Shown in pieces: positions 52,901-62,640 of a DNA stretch of 64,000 nucleotides; the first letter of the stretch is position 1; each line of letters begins with the position of its first letter. The stretch is from positions 248,001 through 312,000 of the forward strand of contig NZ_JSYP01000003.1 of assembly GCF_000813005.1 (NCBI RefSeq), in the 5' to 3' direction. The DNA is from Flavobacterium sp. KMS. GTDB taxonomy: Bacteria; Bacteroidota; Bacteroidia; Flavobacteriales; Flavobacteriaceae. The notes beneath the pieces are model-generated. The model saw only the letters and a list, made by a program, of their open reading frames with translations, did not search any database and was not told the DNA's origin. A program made the position numbers and the translations under genes.

Positions 52901-55617
52901 TTGCCTTCTCTATCTTTAAATTCTACTGTGCTTCCTGCTGTTTCGGTTGGATTTGCCGAAGTGTTCTCATCGTAAGTTACCATTTTAGATAACTCATTAG
53001 CATCGTAAAATAACCCATTATCCGAAAAGGAAATATCAAATATTCCCGCCGAAGCATTCCAGCTTGTAGTTGCTGTATATAATTTTACTTCACTACCTGA
53101 ATTAGTTTGGTAATCCAATTTAATTTCATGACCTCCGCCCATAGCCCAGTCCGTTCCAGGAGCAGCTTGTTTTAGAACTCTGCTAAGAGGAGATGATTCT
53201 AATTCCTTTACAGAAAAAGGATTTGCTGTATTTTCATATTTTTCTGTATTATAAAAATTAATAGTATTTACATCAGCATTTGCTTCATAAGCCATATTAG
53301 TTGATGTTGCTTCATAAGGCAAGTATTCCTTCGTTTGTCGGCCAAAATCATCATAGCCAATATGTGTTATAATATCTTTACCCAAATTAGATTGCTGATT
53401 AGCAATTTGTTGTATTGGTCTGCCTAATCCATCAAAATAAGTAATACTAGTTTGAGCTTGATTAGGTGATGGATTCGATAAAACAGTTTTAACTGGCTCT
53501 TTGTAATTTGTCGTTATGACATAATTATGATCTGATGAAGGATTTTTAATACTAGAACAATCTGGATCTGAGCCATAAAGCAATGGACAATTATCAGAGT
53601 AATTATCTACATAATTCCCAGCCGGTTTGGTACATTGTTGCACAAAATTAGAAGGATCTCCCAAGCCATCAACTTCGTTATCTGCATACCATTTTGTATT
53701 GGGATTTATAAGTATAGCTCTATCATCGCAATCTGAAGCATTGGCTACATAACCTGTAGGCTGAATACTGTAATACAGGCTTACATTTGGATTCCCAAAA
53801 GTATCTTTATCAAAATCTTCATAAAAAGTTTGTGGAGGAATATTAGTAATATTTCCGGTTCTATCGTTATAGTCTGAATTATTCGTTACATATCCTACAG
53901 GCTGAATACTGTAATACAAACTTACATTTGGATTCCCGAAAGTATCTTTATCGAAATCCTCATAAAATGTTTGTGGAGCGATGTTGGTAATAAACTCTGT
54001 TCTATCATCATAGTCAGAATTATTGGTTACATATCCTGTAGGCTGAATACTGTAATACAAACTTACATTTGGATTCCCAAAAGTATCTTTATCAAAATCC
54101 TCATAAAAAGTTTGTGGAGCTATATTGATAATATTACCTGTTCTATCATCATAGTCTGAATTATTAGTAACATACCCATCAGGTTGAACACTACATCTAA
54201 CACTCACATTCAGATTCCCAAAAGTATCTTTATCAAAATCTTCATAAAAAGTTTGCGGAGGAATATTAGTAATACACCCTGACTCATCATCATAATCACT
54301 GGCATTATCTACATAATTAGCAGGTGGGATACATCTATCTAGCGTAGTTGTACTTCGTCCATAAGTATCCCCATCTTTGTCATAGTACCAAGTTCTAACA
54401 TACTTATATGACGGGTTATAATCATCACAATCGTCGAAATTTTGAACATACCTGTCTGGTTTTGTACAACTTTGGATAAATACAGAAGCATCACCAGCTC
54501 CGTCTCCATCATTATCAAAATACCAAATATTATTAGGATGTATTGTTACATTGCCATCATCACAATCTCCAAACTTATCAGTATACCCCTCAGGTCTTGT
54601 ACAATTCAATACAAAATTAGCAGTCACACCAAATCCATCACCATCCACATCACGATACCATATTGTATATTTATCTATTTCTGGATTATCATCATCACAA
54701 TCGCCTCCTCTTCTTACATATTTACGAGGTGCAGCACATCCTTTAACTGTTATATTATCGTTTCCGCCACCATCGCCATCGTAATCATAATACCAAACCG
54801 TATCAGGATTTAGATCTGTAGCTGCATCGTTACAATCAGTATCATTATCTACATAATCTGTAGGTTGGGTGCAGCTTACTACCGTTACTGCGCGATTTCC
54901 AAAACCATCATGATCTCCATCAAAATACCAAACCGTCTTAGGATTTATTAATTTTTCTCTATCATTACAATCCAGATTATTGGTTACGTAACCATCAGGC
55001 ATTACACTACAGTATATTGTCTCGATTGTACTACCATAAGTATCTTTATCAAAATCTCTGTAAAAAGTCTGTGGTGTAATATTGGTAATCGCTCCATTAC
55101 CATCATCAAGATCCCATGGATTTAATACATAATCTGCTGGCTGTAAACAACTGGTTGTAGTAATAGAATGGTTTCCAAAACTATCATGATCGCCATCAAA
55201 ATACCAAACCGTCGTAGGCTTAATCGCACCATTATTATCATTACAATCTTGATTATTGGTTACATAGCCAGGTGGTTGTAAAGTATAAAACACACTGGAA
55301 TTGGGATTCCCGTAAGTATCACCATCTATATCCTCATAGAAATATTGGGTAGGAGGCCTATTGGTAATATACTGATTGTTATCATCTAAATCGTCACCCT
55401 CCGATACATATCCCTCCATTGGTTCTGTACTCATATAATATTTGGCTGGATTCCCAAATCCATCTCCATCAACATCTCTATACATTTTAACAGGACGGTC
55501 ACCACCTCCACCTCCACCAGGAGGGGCAGCTTTAAGGATTTTAGCCTGTCCATATCCTAATGAAACTATTAAGAATAGTAGTAAGAAACTGTATATATAT
55601 TTTTTCATCGTTCTCAT
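49930..55617 (-). CDS. RHS/YD-repeat polymorphic toxin with MopE-type array and caspase-like tip
   Basis: The 1895-residue protein has a signal peptide (MKKYIYSFLLLFLIVSLGYG from Met4, which is the likelier start) and a GGGGGG run. About residues 45-690 hold 14 repeats of DxDGDxxG...GYVxNxxDCDD type (MopE-like, PF11617). A DUF6443-type domain and YD repeats follow to about 1600, and the RHS core ends RNYDPTLGRWMNIDPLSE, then PDGMEA. The tip (1666-1895) has a low-complexity linker, then FSVWTHGAPG (His1762) and FLFSCNSGA (Cys1810), a caspase-like His/Cys pair. The stop is 10 bases before the lipoprotein gene. The tip is inferred to be a cysteine peptidase effector. Confidence 0.85.
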   Translation of the reverse strand: MRTMKKYIYSFLLLFLIVSLGYGQAKILKAAPPGGGGGGDRPVKMYRDVDGDGFGNPAKYYMSTEPMEGYVSEGDDLDDNNQYITNRPPTQYFYEDIDGDTYGNPNSSVFYTLQPPGYVTNNQDCNDNNGAIKPTTVWYFDGDHDSFGNHSITTTSCLQPADYVLNPWDLDDGNGAITNITPQTFYRDFDKDTYGSTIETIYCSVMPDGYVTNNLDCNDREKLINPKTVWYFDGDHDGFGNRAVTVVSCTQPTDYVDNDTDCNDAATDLNPDTVWYYDYDGDGGGNDNITVKGCAAPRKYVRRGGDCDDDNPEIDKYTIWYRDVDGDGFGVTANFVLNCTRPEGYTDKFGDCDDGNVTIHPNNIWYFDNDGDGAGDASVFIQSCTKPDRYVQNFDDCDDYNPSYKYVRTWYYDKDGDTYGRSTTTLDRCIPPANYVDNASDYDDESGCITNIPPQTFYEDFDKDTFGNLNVSVRCSVQPDGYVTNNSDYDDRTGNIINIAPQTFYEDFDKDTFGNPNVSLYYSIQPTGYVTNNSDYDDRTEFITNIAPQTFYEDFDKDTFGNPNVSLYYSIQPVGYVTNNSDYNDRTGNITNIPPQTFYEDFDKDTFGNPNVSLYYSIQPTGYVANASDCDDRAILINPNTKWYADNEVDGLGDPSNFVQQCTKPAGNYVDNYSDNCPLLYGSDPDCSSIKNPSSDHNYVITTNYKEPVKTVLSNPSPNQAQTSITYFDGLGRPIQQIANQQSNLGKDIITHIGYDDFGRQTKEYLPYEATSTNMAYEANADVNTINFYNTEKYENTANPFSVKELESSPLSRVLKQAAPGTDWAMGGGHEIKLDYQTNSGSEVKLYTATTSWNASAGIFDISFSDNGLFYDANELSKMVTYDENTSANPTETAGSTVEFKDREGKVILKRSYESQQKYDTYYVYDDYGNLTYVIPPKADGAISDEVLKGLCYQYKYDYRNRLVEKKLPGKQWEFIVYDKLDRPVATGPANSPFKGETTIGWLITKYDAFSRPIYTGWLNSTSNSSSRKNMQDAQNTAIKLFETKQTSGMIDGIAANYSNLIAPTSFKLLTVNYYDNYEYPNVSTIATTIEGQAVLANAKGLATGRWIRVLRSAFVISGETTSTFYDSKARTIRSYSQNYLGGYTGIDSKLDFSGKLLYTTTKHRRATGDVELTVREEFTYSAQSLLLTHTHQINGGVMQLLAENIYDVLGQLKAKKVGESTGNPLQKIDYSYNIRGWLTGINKTDNLQQDTDPKDLFAFKINYNKVDWDAGATQKLYNGNIAETSWITGNDITGVTRGYGYKYDQLNRLKDATYQTPNLTDNKNYFGENLDYDKNGNIIRLQRKFMAGVLSNPYVGDMDNLGYFYSDSSNQLMKVSDTSNSPQGFKDDSNGYNDSSDDYSYDANGNLITDENKNITEIHYNHLNLPTQITFGAGNSITYIYNAAGQKIEKIITEGTINTYTNYLGGFQYYYRENQGGGDLPVPEDPQGPKDPPIDGTDPPPIENNRNNALRGQSVNQEIPSTPTLQFFPTAEGYVNNTFVNGTNNYNYVFNYTDHLGNVRVSYKKNAANVLEIFEENNYYPFGLKHQGYNAEDNQSNYKYKYNGKELQDELGLNMYDYGARNYDPTLGRWMNIDPLSETSRRFSPYTYALNNPVFFIDPDGMEASTFFKSKFLNKNGGHWSDQYKTESSNNKGEDNENDKTISSSEGMGSNESENKSDETVNNDSEPPVNLFTAFKGDVFNSVVNTRKYNDGDGVFSVWTHGAPGLMADYINGGNITTLKAFEAMMEKMSPNWVNAKDKAGTVLFLFSCNSGATNDRNGINLAQIISKAHPKMRVVGAEGFYRFVKLKSDKYKIAGIESIQHSANELGYMVSYKNGVRVSRELYTDVLKRVRKK
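53752..54284 (-). repeat. 141-base tandem repeat inside the RHS gene
   Basis: Anchor words recur exactly 141 bases apart at 53761, 53902, 54043 and 54184. Each unit codes for 47 residues containing FYEDFDKDTFGNPNVSLYYS. The first three are nearly identical at the DNA level, so copy number may vary between isolates. Confidence 0.85.
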
Positions 55618-55618
55618 A

Positions 55619-58600
55619 CTAGTTTTTATAATGATATTGGTTTTCTGATAAAATGTTTCCCTGACTGTCTTTTACTACTTTCAAACGATTAAATTCGTCA
55701 TATTCATAATAGGTAGTTAAGCCTTTAGGATCTGTTACAGTACTTACTCCTATTAATGGTTTATAAGTATATGTTGTAATCATTGCATTGGGTAAGTTAT
55801 TCCTAAATGTATTTTCGTTTGTTGCGTACGCCGCACTTGCCTGATCGTAAGTTGCATTTTCAACCTTAGCAATGGGTTTTGTCTTATTATATCCCCAAAT
55901 AATTGTTACTGGTGTACCACTCTCTAAAGTATACTGAAGAATATTACCTGCATCATCATATTTATCATATGTAATTTTTCTTTCTAAAGAATTTGCTGTA
56001 GAAAGTGAATTAGGGAATTTGGCAGCATAGATAAACTTTGGCAACAATAAATTACCCGTTGAGGCATCCTTTGCATATTCTGTTTTTTGCTCGGATTGTT
56101 TTGTACCACCTCTAAAAGTTTCTGTTTTCAGTGGGGTATCAATTCTATTATTTGTAATCATTTCAGAAACAAAAGGTTCTGTAGTTAAATCCTGAGGATA
56201 GTAATACTTGGTTTCCAAAGTTTCTTTTAACGAGGATTTGGTACTTTGCGAAGTTAGCTGAAGATGTACAGGATTATTATATCCATAATTTGTTGTAGTT
56301 TCTATTGGATTTAATCCTTTAAGATCATACGTTTTAGATATGGAAGATTCCAAATAGAACCAGTATGCTATTGTTTTATATTCTGCGATACTCAAATTAT
56401 CAACAGAATTTACAGTTGCGCAGAGTTCTTCAAAATCTTTTCTTACAGTATATCCTTTTATCTCCTTGTTATAAGAAGCATCTAACTTGTACTTATTTTC
56501 CTTCTCGGTTACAACTATAAATGGAGCACCTCCAATTTTTTTCTGAAATACCTGTGATTTTATTTCCAAGCCGTTATCCCATCCAGTATTAGTAAGCGGC
56601 GCGCTTTTAAGTTCGCTTCCTAAAATAGGATTACTAAAATAGTCTCTATGAATAATAAATTCTTTCATTTCTCCTCCATTTTCAAAAGCATCTCCTCCTT
56701 CACTAACAGTTACGTACTTATAAAAACAATTACTACTACCGGTATCAAATAAAGAAATCAAACTACTAGAGCTAATTGTAAGATTACTATTATCTACAAA
56801 AGAACATGCTACTCCCATTTGTCCATCTGATACTGGACACTTAGTCCTTTGAGTGGATATATCTGCATAAAAAGGAGTTTTCCCTCTATCTCCCGAAGAA
56901 TGATTGATATCATCTTTATTGGCATAATAATATCTTTTATAATTTGCCTTAGCCAATGGTTCTGAAAAATCTTTAGTAGCTTTAATTCGTACGCCTCCTG
57001 TTTCTATATTTGTATTTGTCGTTACTGAGGCGGTAGCGTAATAGGTAATATTTACCCATGCTGAAGCTTTGATTCCGTTTTTAGAAAGATGAAGTGTATA
57101 TGTCTTACCCGCTTTTGCATCAAAATAAAATTTATTGTCTACAACATGATGATCTCCATTACTGGCAGTTATAAAAACAAAACCATCATCATGAAAAAAA
57201 TCACCAAACTGAGAATCTTCATAAAATCTAGGGCAATCTTCTGAAGGATCTGCACAGGTTATTTGCATTGCTGCACTATAATGTCCTGTATTGCCAGAGC
57301 CTGGTATTGGGTTACCATTCTGATCCAAAAGAGGTTCTTGTTCACCTGCATAAACAACACTACCCATAAGCTCAATTTTTTGATCAGTAGGTGAAGTAAT
57401 GTTTATAGTTTTTGCTTCATGGTTTGTTTCTGTTTTGTCTTTTTCTAAGATTAGTGTAGTTTTTTTAGGATAAGTTGTTTTCTCTCCCCAATAAGTATTA
57501 CTCTCATAATCAAATTCGGTATATCCTTTGGTAGGATAAATAATTTTATTTAACAATCCTATTTTAGTAAAATTCCCATCAGGCTCTTTATCAGCTCCAT
57601 AGTAGTCTATATCATCTAAGCCTAAACCAAAATCCTTTATATTTTTAGGCACTAAATTAATATTATCCTTACCATTATAATACCCCCAATGATCCTGGCT
57701 TGTAGAGAGTCTTCTAGGGAAACCAGACTGGTTTAGATATTCGAAAGCGTATTTTTTACTTGGATCGTTAAACGTGATATTTTGCAAAAAAACACGTTGG
57801 TTAGATGTTTTTAAATAATTGAAACTTATTTTTTCAATCACAAGCCCATCGGCATTATATTGCGTAATGGTTTCGATTTTGCTATTCCCATCGACTTCCT
57901 CATTAATCCCCGAAGCAGTATAAGCAAAAGTTACATAGCCATCACTACTATTATTACTGCTTATTTTGCTTACTCGTTTCCCAATAACTTTCATATTAAA
58001 CGATATAATACCACTAAGGGCTGGAGCATTACTGTATGGAGAATTACCCTCGCAACTTCTTTGCGTTCTTGGATACGACATAGAAAGTGTTTGAGAATTT
58101 GAAGCAGTATAATCCATATTGGCTCCATCGTAGGTTAGATAAATTTCGGATCCGTTTGGGTGTACCATCTTGCTTAAATACCATGCCGTTACACTGGCAC
58201 TTATTACTGAGTGTCCCTCCCCCTGACTTCTAAAAGCTGTTGTTTCTTTTTCGGTAAAATAATATTTAACACCATTAGTAGTAGTCAATAAAAAATCGGC
58301 ATTATTAGTGATTCTTTCTATTTTAATTTTTTGGTTATTTATTAAAACCGGTATATTATTTTTATCATATATAAATTTTCCCGAGTTGCCATTAAAATTA
58401 AAAGAATATATATCTCTTTCTGAATCAGCATTGCCTTGCGCAGCTGCTTTATAAAACGCTACTCTTTCAGCATTGGTAGCATTAGGCATATCATCTGGTG
58501 GGTAAATCATTGTTTGCAAATCATCTGATTTATCTCTTACGGTTCGGGTAATAACTCCTCCAAAATTAAGATTCCAACCCAATCCCACATTCGAAGCAAC

Positions 58601-58882
58601 TTCATCTACCTTAATTCCGTTAGAGCCATAAAAAAGTGACATAGGAGATTCTAAATCTTTAGTTTTAAAACTTATTAATGGAACTGAAATATTTGCCGCT
58701 CCTGTAAACATTCCAACAGGAACGTTACCATATTTACCTAATTCTCCAGCTATAGGTGATGGTGGTGTTATATTAGGCATGAATTTACTATCATCTGACT
58801 GTGCAACACTATGCAAGGTTGTAAAAACGAGCAACAAGAAAAATATATGTTTAATCCTGTTGGTGGTATGTATTGTATTCAT
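55619..58882 (-). CDS. RHS-type secreted protein, N-terminal partner
   Basis: The 1087-residue product has a signal peptide (about 1-28). An SpvB/TcaC-like opening follows (PPSPIAGELGKYGNVPVGMF; GLGWNLNFGGVITRTVRDKS), then beta-rich segments and, at the end, YD repeats (KGLTTYYEYDEFNRLKVVKD). It stops one base before the start of the second RHS gene, so the two are co-translated. In Bacteroidota, RHS shells are often split over two genes like this. It has no toxin tip of its own and probably forms part of the shell. Confidence 0.8.
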   Translation of the reverse strand: MNTIHTTNRIKHIFFLLLVFTTLHSVAQSDDSKFMPNITPPSPIAGELGKYGNVPVGMFTGAANISVPLISFKTKDLESPMSLFYGSNGIKVDEVASNVGLGWNLNFGGVITRTVRDKSDDLQTMIYPPDDMPNATNAERVAFYKAAAQGNADSERDIYSFNFNGNSGKFIYDKNNIPVLINNQKIKIERITNNADFLLTTTNGVKYYFTEKETTAFRSQGEGHSVISASVTAWYLSKMVHPNGSEIYLTYDGANMDYTASNSQTLSMSYPRTQRSCEGNSPYSNAPALSGIISFNMKVIGKRVSKISSNNSSDGYVTFAYTASGINEEVDGNSKIETITQYNADGLVIEKISFNYLKTSNQRVFLQNITFNDPSKKYAFEYLNQSGFPRRLSTSQDHWGYYNGKDNINLVPKNIKDFGLGLDDIDYYGADKEPDGNFTKIGLLNKIIYPTKGYTEFDYESNTYWGEKTTYPKKTTLILEKDKTETNHEAKTINITSPTDQKIELMGSVVYAGEQEPLLDQNGNPIPGSGNTGHYSAAMQITCADPSEDCPRFYEDSQFGDFFHDDGFVFITASNGDHHVVDNKFYFDAKAGKTYTLHLSKNGIKASAWVNITYYATASVTTNTNIETGGVRIKATKDFSEPLAKANYKRYYYANKDDINHSSGDRGKTPFYADISTQRTKCPVSDGQMGVACSFVDNSNLTISSSSLISLFDTGSSNCFYKYVTVSEGGDAFENGGEMKEFIIHRDYFSNPILGSELKSAPLTNTGWDNGLEIKSQVFQKKIGGAPFIVVTEKENKYKLDASYNKEIKGYTVRKDFEELCATVNSVDNLSIAEYKTIAYWFYLESSISKTYDLKGLNPIETTTNYGYNNPVHLQLTSQSTKSSLKETLETKYYYPQDLTTEPFVSEMITNNRIDTPLKTETFRGGTKQSEQKTEYAKDASTGNLLLPKFIYAAKFPNSLSTANSLERKITYDKYDDAGNILQYTLESGTPVTIIWGYNKTKPIAKVENATYDQASAAYATNENTFRNNLPNAMITTYTYKPLIGVSTVTDPKGLTTYYEYDEFNRLKVVKDSQGNILSENQYHYKN

Positions 58883-58892
58883 TATAATTCTT

Positions 58893-60548
58893 TTAATTTT
58901 TTCCTCTTCTTATTACTTTCACACCATCACTCTGCACATTAGTTTTTATGTTTATTACATAAATACCTTCAGGGTAACGGCTTAAATCTACTGGAACGGT
59001 TCGCTCAGTAATACTAAATTGTTGCAAGATGCGACCCGCCATGTCTACAACCGTAGCAGTACCGGTCTCATACTCATATCCTATAATAATATTGGTAAAT
59101 GTTACAACTGGATTAGGAATGGCTTCCACACTTATTTTAACTTTTTCGAGTTTGGTTTTGTCTTTTAGCTTGACTACCCAAAAATCATTTCCTCCTATAC
59201 TTCCGCTTTTATCCTTAGATGCGCTGGAATTTGATGTTCCTGCCATAAGATATCCACCATCTCTGGTTTCTACAAGCTTACGAAGGATATCCTCTCCTGC
59301 ACTTCCTACTGTTTTCTTCCAAAGTTCTTCACCTTTATCATCTATTTTTAGAGCGATATAATCATTGATCCCTTCTTTATCTTTGTCTATCAAACCAGTT
59401 ACTTTACCCACAATACCTTCTTTAGGAGATTTTTTTTCGCTTTGAGCATACCCTCCAATCAGGTAGGTATTGTCTTTGTTTTCTACTAATGAGGTTAAAA
59501 TATCTACTTTGCCAAAATCATAGGTTTTACTCCATATTACTTCTCCTTTTTCATCTAATCGTAATACCCAATAATCGGTACCATTACCAACCGTACCTCC
59601 CAAAGTAGTAAGGGGTTGAGTACTATTAGAATTCCCTCCTGCTATATAACCTCCATCTTTTGTTTGGTGAACTACATACAACTGATCATCACCATTGCTT
59701 CCATATGTATTTTGCCATTCTATCCCGCCTACATCGTTAATTTTTATAATCCAGTAATCTCCTATTCCTTTATTGGGTTGGTTTTTGTCTCCTGATAGTG
59801 TGGAATTAGAATATCCTCCTAATATATATCCTCCGTCTTGGGTTTGCTCCATACTTCTTAATAAATCAGCATACTGACCTCCATAGGTTTTTTGCCACTC
59901 TACTACTCCAGCTTTATCCAATTTCACGATCCAATAATCCATGTTTCCACGGCTTTTTTCAGATTTAGCGTATATATCTGTTTTGGTATCCAGAGGTAAA
60001 GATTTTGAAGTTATTAATGCTGGGCTTGAACTTGAAGAACCTCCAAGCATATACCCACCATCTTTGGTCTGAAAGGCACATAAAAGTTCATTTTGTCCAC
60101 TACCGCCAATCGTTCGCTGCCAAAGCTCTTCGCCTTTGGCATTGAGTTTTATAACCCAAAAATCGGAAATACCTTTACACGGATCTTTCTTTTGGAAATC
60201 ATTTGGTGAGCTGGAAGTTCCTGCAAGGATAAAACCGCCATCACTTGTATTTTTTATGCTTTGTAGTAAATCAAAACCGCTTCCTCCAATGCTTTTTTGC
60301 CAATCGAGGTCGCCTTTTTCATCCATTTTCCAAATCCAATAATCTAAATCGCCATGATTATTATCGGTTTTATTGCCTGTTTTATCAGATAAAGAACTGC
60401 CTGCTAGTATAAAACCATAATCGGCTGTGGGTTGTGCATCAAAAAGATAATCTGCATGTTTGCCTCCATACGATTTTTCCCAAAGTATGTCTTGAGATTG
60501 CATGAATAACGGGCAAATAAATAAGAGTAGTAAGTAGTTTTTTTTCAT
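58893..60548 (-). CDS. T9SS-sorted protein with about eight propeller-like repeats
   Basis: The 551-residue product has a signal peptide (about 1-18). About eight repeats of roughly 55-60 residues follow, built on WxKxxGGxxxDxLxxxxxTxDGGyIxaGxS...DYWIxKxDxxG. The C-terminal T9SS type A sorting domain spans about 470-551 (EAIPNPVVTFTNIIIGYEYE; YPEGIYVINIKT). The gene ends 10 bases before the first RHS gene and is the first of the operon. A role as a surface adaptor for the RHS proteins is inferred. Confidence 0.8.
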   Translation of the reverse strand: MKKNYLLLLFICPLFMQSQDILWEKSYGGKHADYLFDAQPTADYGFILAGSSLSDKTGNKTDNNHGDLDYWIWKMDEKGDLDWQKSIGGSGFDLLQSIKNTSDGGFILAGTSSSPNDFQKKDPCKGISDFWVIKLNAKGEELWQRTIGGSGQNELLCAFQTKDGGYMLGGSSSSSPALITSKSLPLDTKTDIYAKSEKSRGNMDYWIVKLDKAGVVEWQKTYGGQYADLLRSMEQTQDGGYILGGYSNSTLSGDKNQPNKGIGDYWIIKINDVGGIEWQNTYGSNGDDQLYVVHQTKDGGYIAGGNSNSTQPLTTLGGTVGNGTDYWVLRLDEKGEVIWSKTYDFGKVDILTSLVENKDNTYLIGGYAQSEKKSPKEGIVGKVTGLIDKDKEGINDYIALKIDDKGEELWKKTVGSAGEDILRKLVETRDGGYLMAGTSNSSASKDKSGSIGGNDFWVVKLKDKTKLEKVKISVEAIPNPVVTFTNIIIGYEYETGTATVVDMAGRILQQFSITERTVPVDLSRYPEGIYVINIKTNVQSDGVKVIRRGKN

Positions 60549-60870
60549 ATTAAAACTGGATTAAGATAAATGCAGCTATATATTACATAATACTGTTAAA
60601 TAGCTATAATTTGCGCAATGATAGTTCTGCTATTCTGAAGATACAATACCCACTTTTAGTGATTTTATTATAAAATCATCAAAAAAAAACCTTATATATT
60701 GATAATTAGTTAATTATAAAAAACATCAATACATATAATAAATAAAACATTAACATAATAAAATAATGTTAGGAAGAATAAGCGTACAGTTAAAAAGTCT
60801 ATTCTTGCTTCAGTTACATTTATTTTAAGCAATAAACAGTTAAAAGTCAGTATACTTAAAATCATAAACT
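60549..60870. other. Gap of about 320 bases, promoter region of the RHS operon
   Basis: It is very AT-rich with no gene. AATTTGCGCAATGATAG near 60610 recalls the left end of the island repeat. No confident promoter boxes were found. Confidence 0.45.
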
Positions 60871-60904
60871 AAAAAAGCTGATACGAAATGTATCAGCTTT
60901 TTTA
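60871..60904 (-). terminator. Terminator after the esterase gene
   Basis: AAAAAAGCTGATAC and GTATCAGCTTTTTT form a 14-base stem with a T-run on the minus strand, 30 bases past the esterase stop. Confidence 0.85.
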
Positions 60905-60934
60905 AAATAAATCTTGCAACAATCAACATAAGCT

Positions 60935-61756
60935 TTACTTTCCCTCACTACCAAAATAATTTTCAAACAAAGCCAACTGATTTGATAACGCTTTGCTCCA
61001 ATAATTTGTATCGTGTGCGCCCAGAGATTCTATATAAAGGTGTTCAATTTTTTCATTTGTTAGGAGTTTATGAAAATCTCTATTCATATCTATCATTTGA
61101 GCATCCTCTGTACCACAATCAAATATATAAAACTGATTTGAGGCTTGCATTTGTTTCGTTTTATCAAATGTTAAGTATTGTTTTGGTAAGCTTTTAAATT
61201 CGCCTAAAAATTTATCTACTTGATAATTATGGAAACTTTCTCCAAATCGATTAAAATCTAAAGCGCCACAAGAACTTCCTACTATCGAAAAAGTATTTTG
61301 ATATGCAATTCCGATGTTTGTTGCGCCATATCCTCCCATACTCCACCCTAAGATTCCTCTAAATTTTCGGTTTTGGATTGTTGGATAATTGGCATCGATA
61401 TAATCAACTAATTCTTTCCCGATAAAAGTTTGATATTGCGAAGATTTATCCACAGGACTATCTACATACCAACTATTAAAATTGCCATTGGGTAGAACAT
61501 AAATAGTCTTATTTTTTTGAGATTTGCTTACAAGATCAGGAATATCCTGCTTATATGCTCTATCAGGATTACCGCTATAACCATGGAGTATATAAATGGT
61601 TTTATATGTTTCACCATCTACAAGATTTGGTGTAATAATTACGGTTTCAATTTCCTTATTCATCTTTTTGCTATATACATTCTTATGAATGATTTTCTGA
61701 GCAGAAATTGATACAGATAAGGCAAGTAATCCAACTGTGGTAAGTAATGTTTTCAT
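60935..61756 (-). CDS. Secreted esterase D-type alpha/beta hydrolase
   Basis: The 273-residue protein has a signal peptide (about 1-19) and an esterase D/feruloyl-esterase-like fold: ILHGYSGNPDRAYK, nucleophile elbow GWSMGGYG (Ser139), acid at Asp213 in FDCGTED and His248 in GAHDTNYW. It is likely periplasmic. With a GH88 gene nearby it could remove acyl groups from plant or algal polysaccharides, but its direction and terminator make it a separate unit. Confidence 0.85.
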   Translation of the reverse strand: MKTLLTTVGLLALSVSISAQKIIHKNVYSKKMNKEIETVIITPNLVDGETYKTIYILHGYSGNPDRAYKQDIPDLVSKSQKNKTIYVLPNGNFNSWYVDSPVDKSSQYQTFIGKELVDYIDANYPTIQNRKFRGILGWSMGGYGATNIGIAYQNTFSIVGSSCGALDFNRFGESFHNYQVDKFLGEFKSLPKQYLTFDKTKQMQASNQFYIFDCGTEDAQMIDMNRDFHKLLTNEKIEHLYIESLGAHDTNYWSKALSNQLALFENYFGSEGK

Positions 61757-61827
61757 TTTTTTGTTTTTTATTTATAAGGCAAAAGTCAGATATATAAAAA
61801 GCAAAAAAGTTTACAAATGTTGATGGA

Positions 61828-62400
61828 TTAAAAGTTTATTTCTTTACGAATACGACTTAACTGAGTTGGTGTAATCCCTAAATATGATGCAATATGATGT
61901 TGTTTTAACCTCAGGAACAAATGTTGGTTTTCATATAATTCGATATAGCGCTGTGTAGCCGATTCCCATTTTAAGTTTATTTCTAAAGGCTCTTTTCTTA
62001 CCACCCAATTTTTCTCTAGATAATTGATGTGAAATAATGCTAAATCATGATGTTTTTTAACCAATTCGCGAAAAGCATTTGCAGGATAAACAATCAATTC
62101 TACATCTTCTAAGGCTATGATATTAAAATTACTGGGCTTGTCTTCAATAATTGCTGCTGTAGATGCTACAAAGTTATTCTCTTCAAAAAATATTTTATAA
62201 ATCGTATCCCCATTTTCATCAATCGTATAATAGCCAAGCAAGCCTTTCTGAACAAAATAATAATACAATGCCAGATCTCCAGCCTGAAGTATTAATTCGT
62301 TTTTCTTAAATTTTTTTACTCTACAAATACCTAATAACGCTTGCGAAGTTTCATCGGAGATAGGATAATATAAATTGATTTGTTTTAAGAAGTCTTCCAT
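61828..62400 (-). CDS. Crp/Fnr-family regulator
   Basis: The 190-residue protein has a cyclic-nucleotide-binding-like domain (about 15-120, LILQAGDLALYYYFVQKGLL; GDTIYKIFFEENNFVASTAA) and a short C-terminal helix-turn-helix (HIASYLGITPTQLSRIRKEI). It lacks Fnr cysteines. It is divergent from the GH88 gene, 240 bases apart, and on the same strand as the esterase, 71 bases away. It may control either, and its effector is unknown. Confidence 0.85.
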   Translation of the reverse strand: MEDFLKQINLYYPISDETSQALLGICRVKKFKKNELILQAGDLALYYYFVQKGLLGYYTIDENGDTIYKIFFEENNFVASTAAIIEDKPSNFNIIALEDVELIVYPANAFRELVKKHHDLALFHINYLEKNWVVRKEPLEINLKWESATQRYIELYENQHLFLRLKQHHIASYLGITPTQLSRIRKEINF

Positions 62401-62640
62401 AATTGTTTTAAATGAGTTTTATTAAATCAATCCCCATTTATGAGCAACAAATTTACTCATTATTGATTGACTATTTTCTCTAATAAATGATTGAATTAAC
62501 TTGAATAGATGCATAAAACACGATGTTTACACAAATTCGAAACATTTATGATAAAATTTGAAAGTTCGTTTTCTAACTCCCGTCTAACTTCGCTTAATTA
62601 AAGATTTAGAACAAAAGATTATAAATAAAAATATCAAACC

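Noticed and set aside
53752..54284. CRISPR-like array
   Set aside because: The 141-base spacing, coding frame and lack of unique spacers show a protein repeat; no cas genes are present.
54442..54813. 123-codon plus-strand open frame across the MopE-type repeats
   Set aside because: It is the antisense of the repeat array; its Ile/Thr-rich product mirrors the periodic DNA and has no protein-like pattern.
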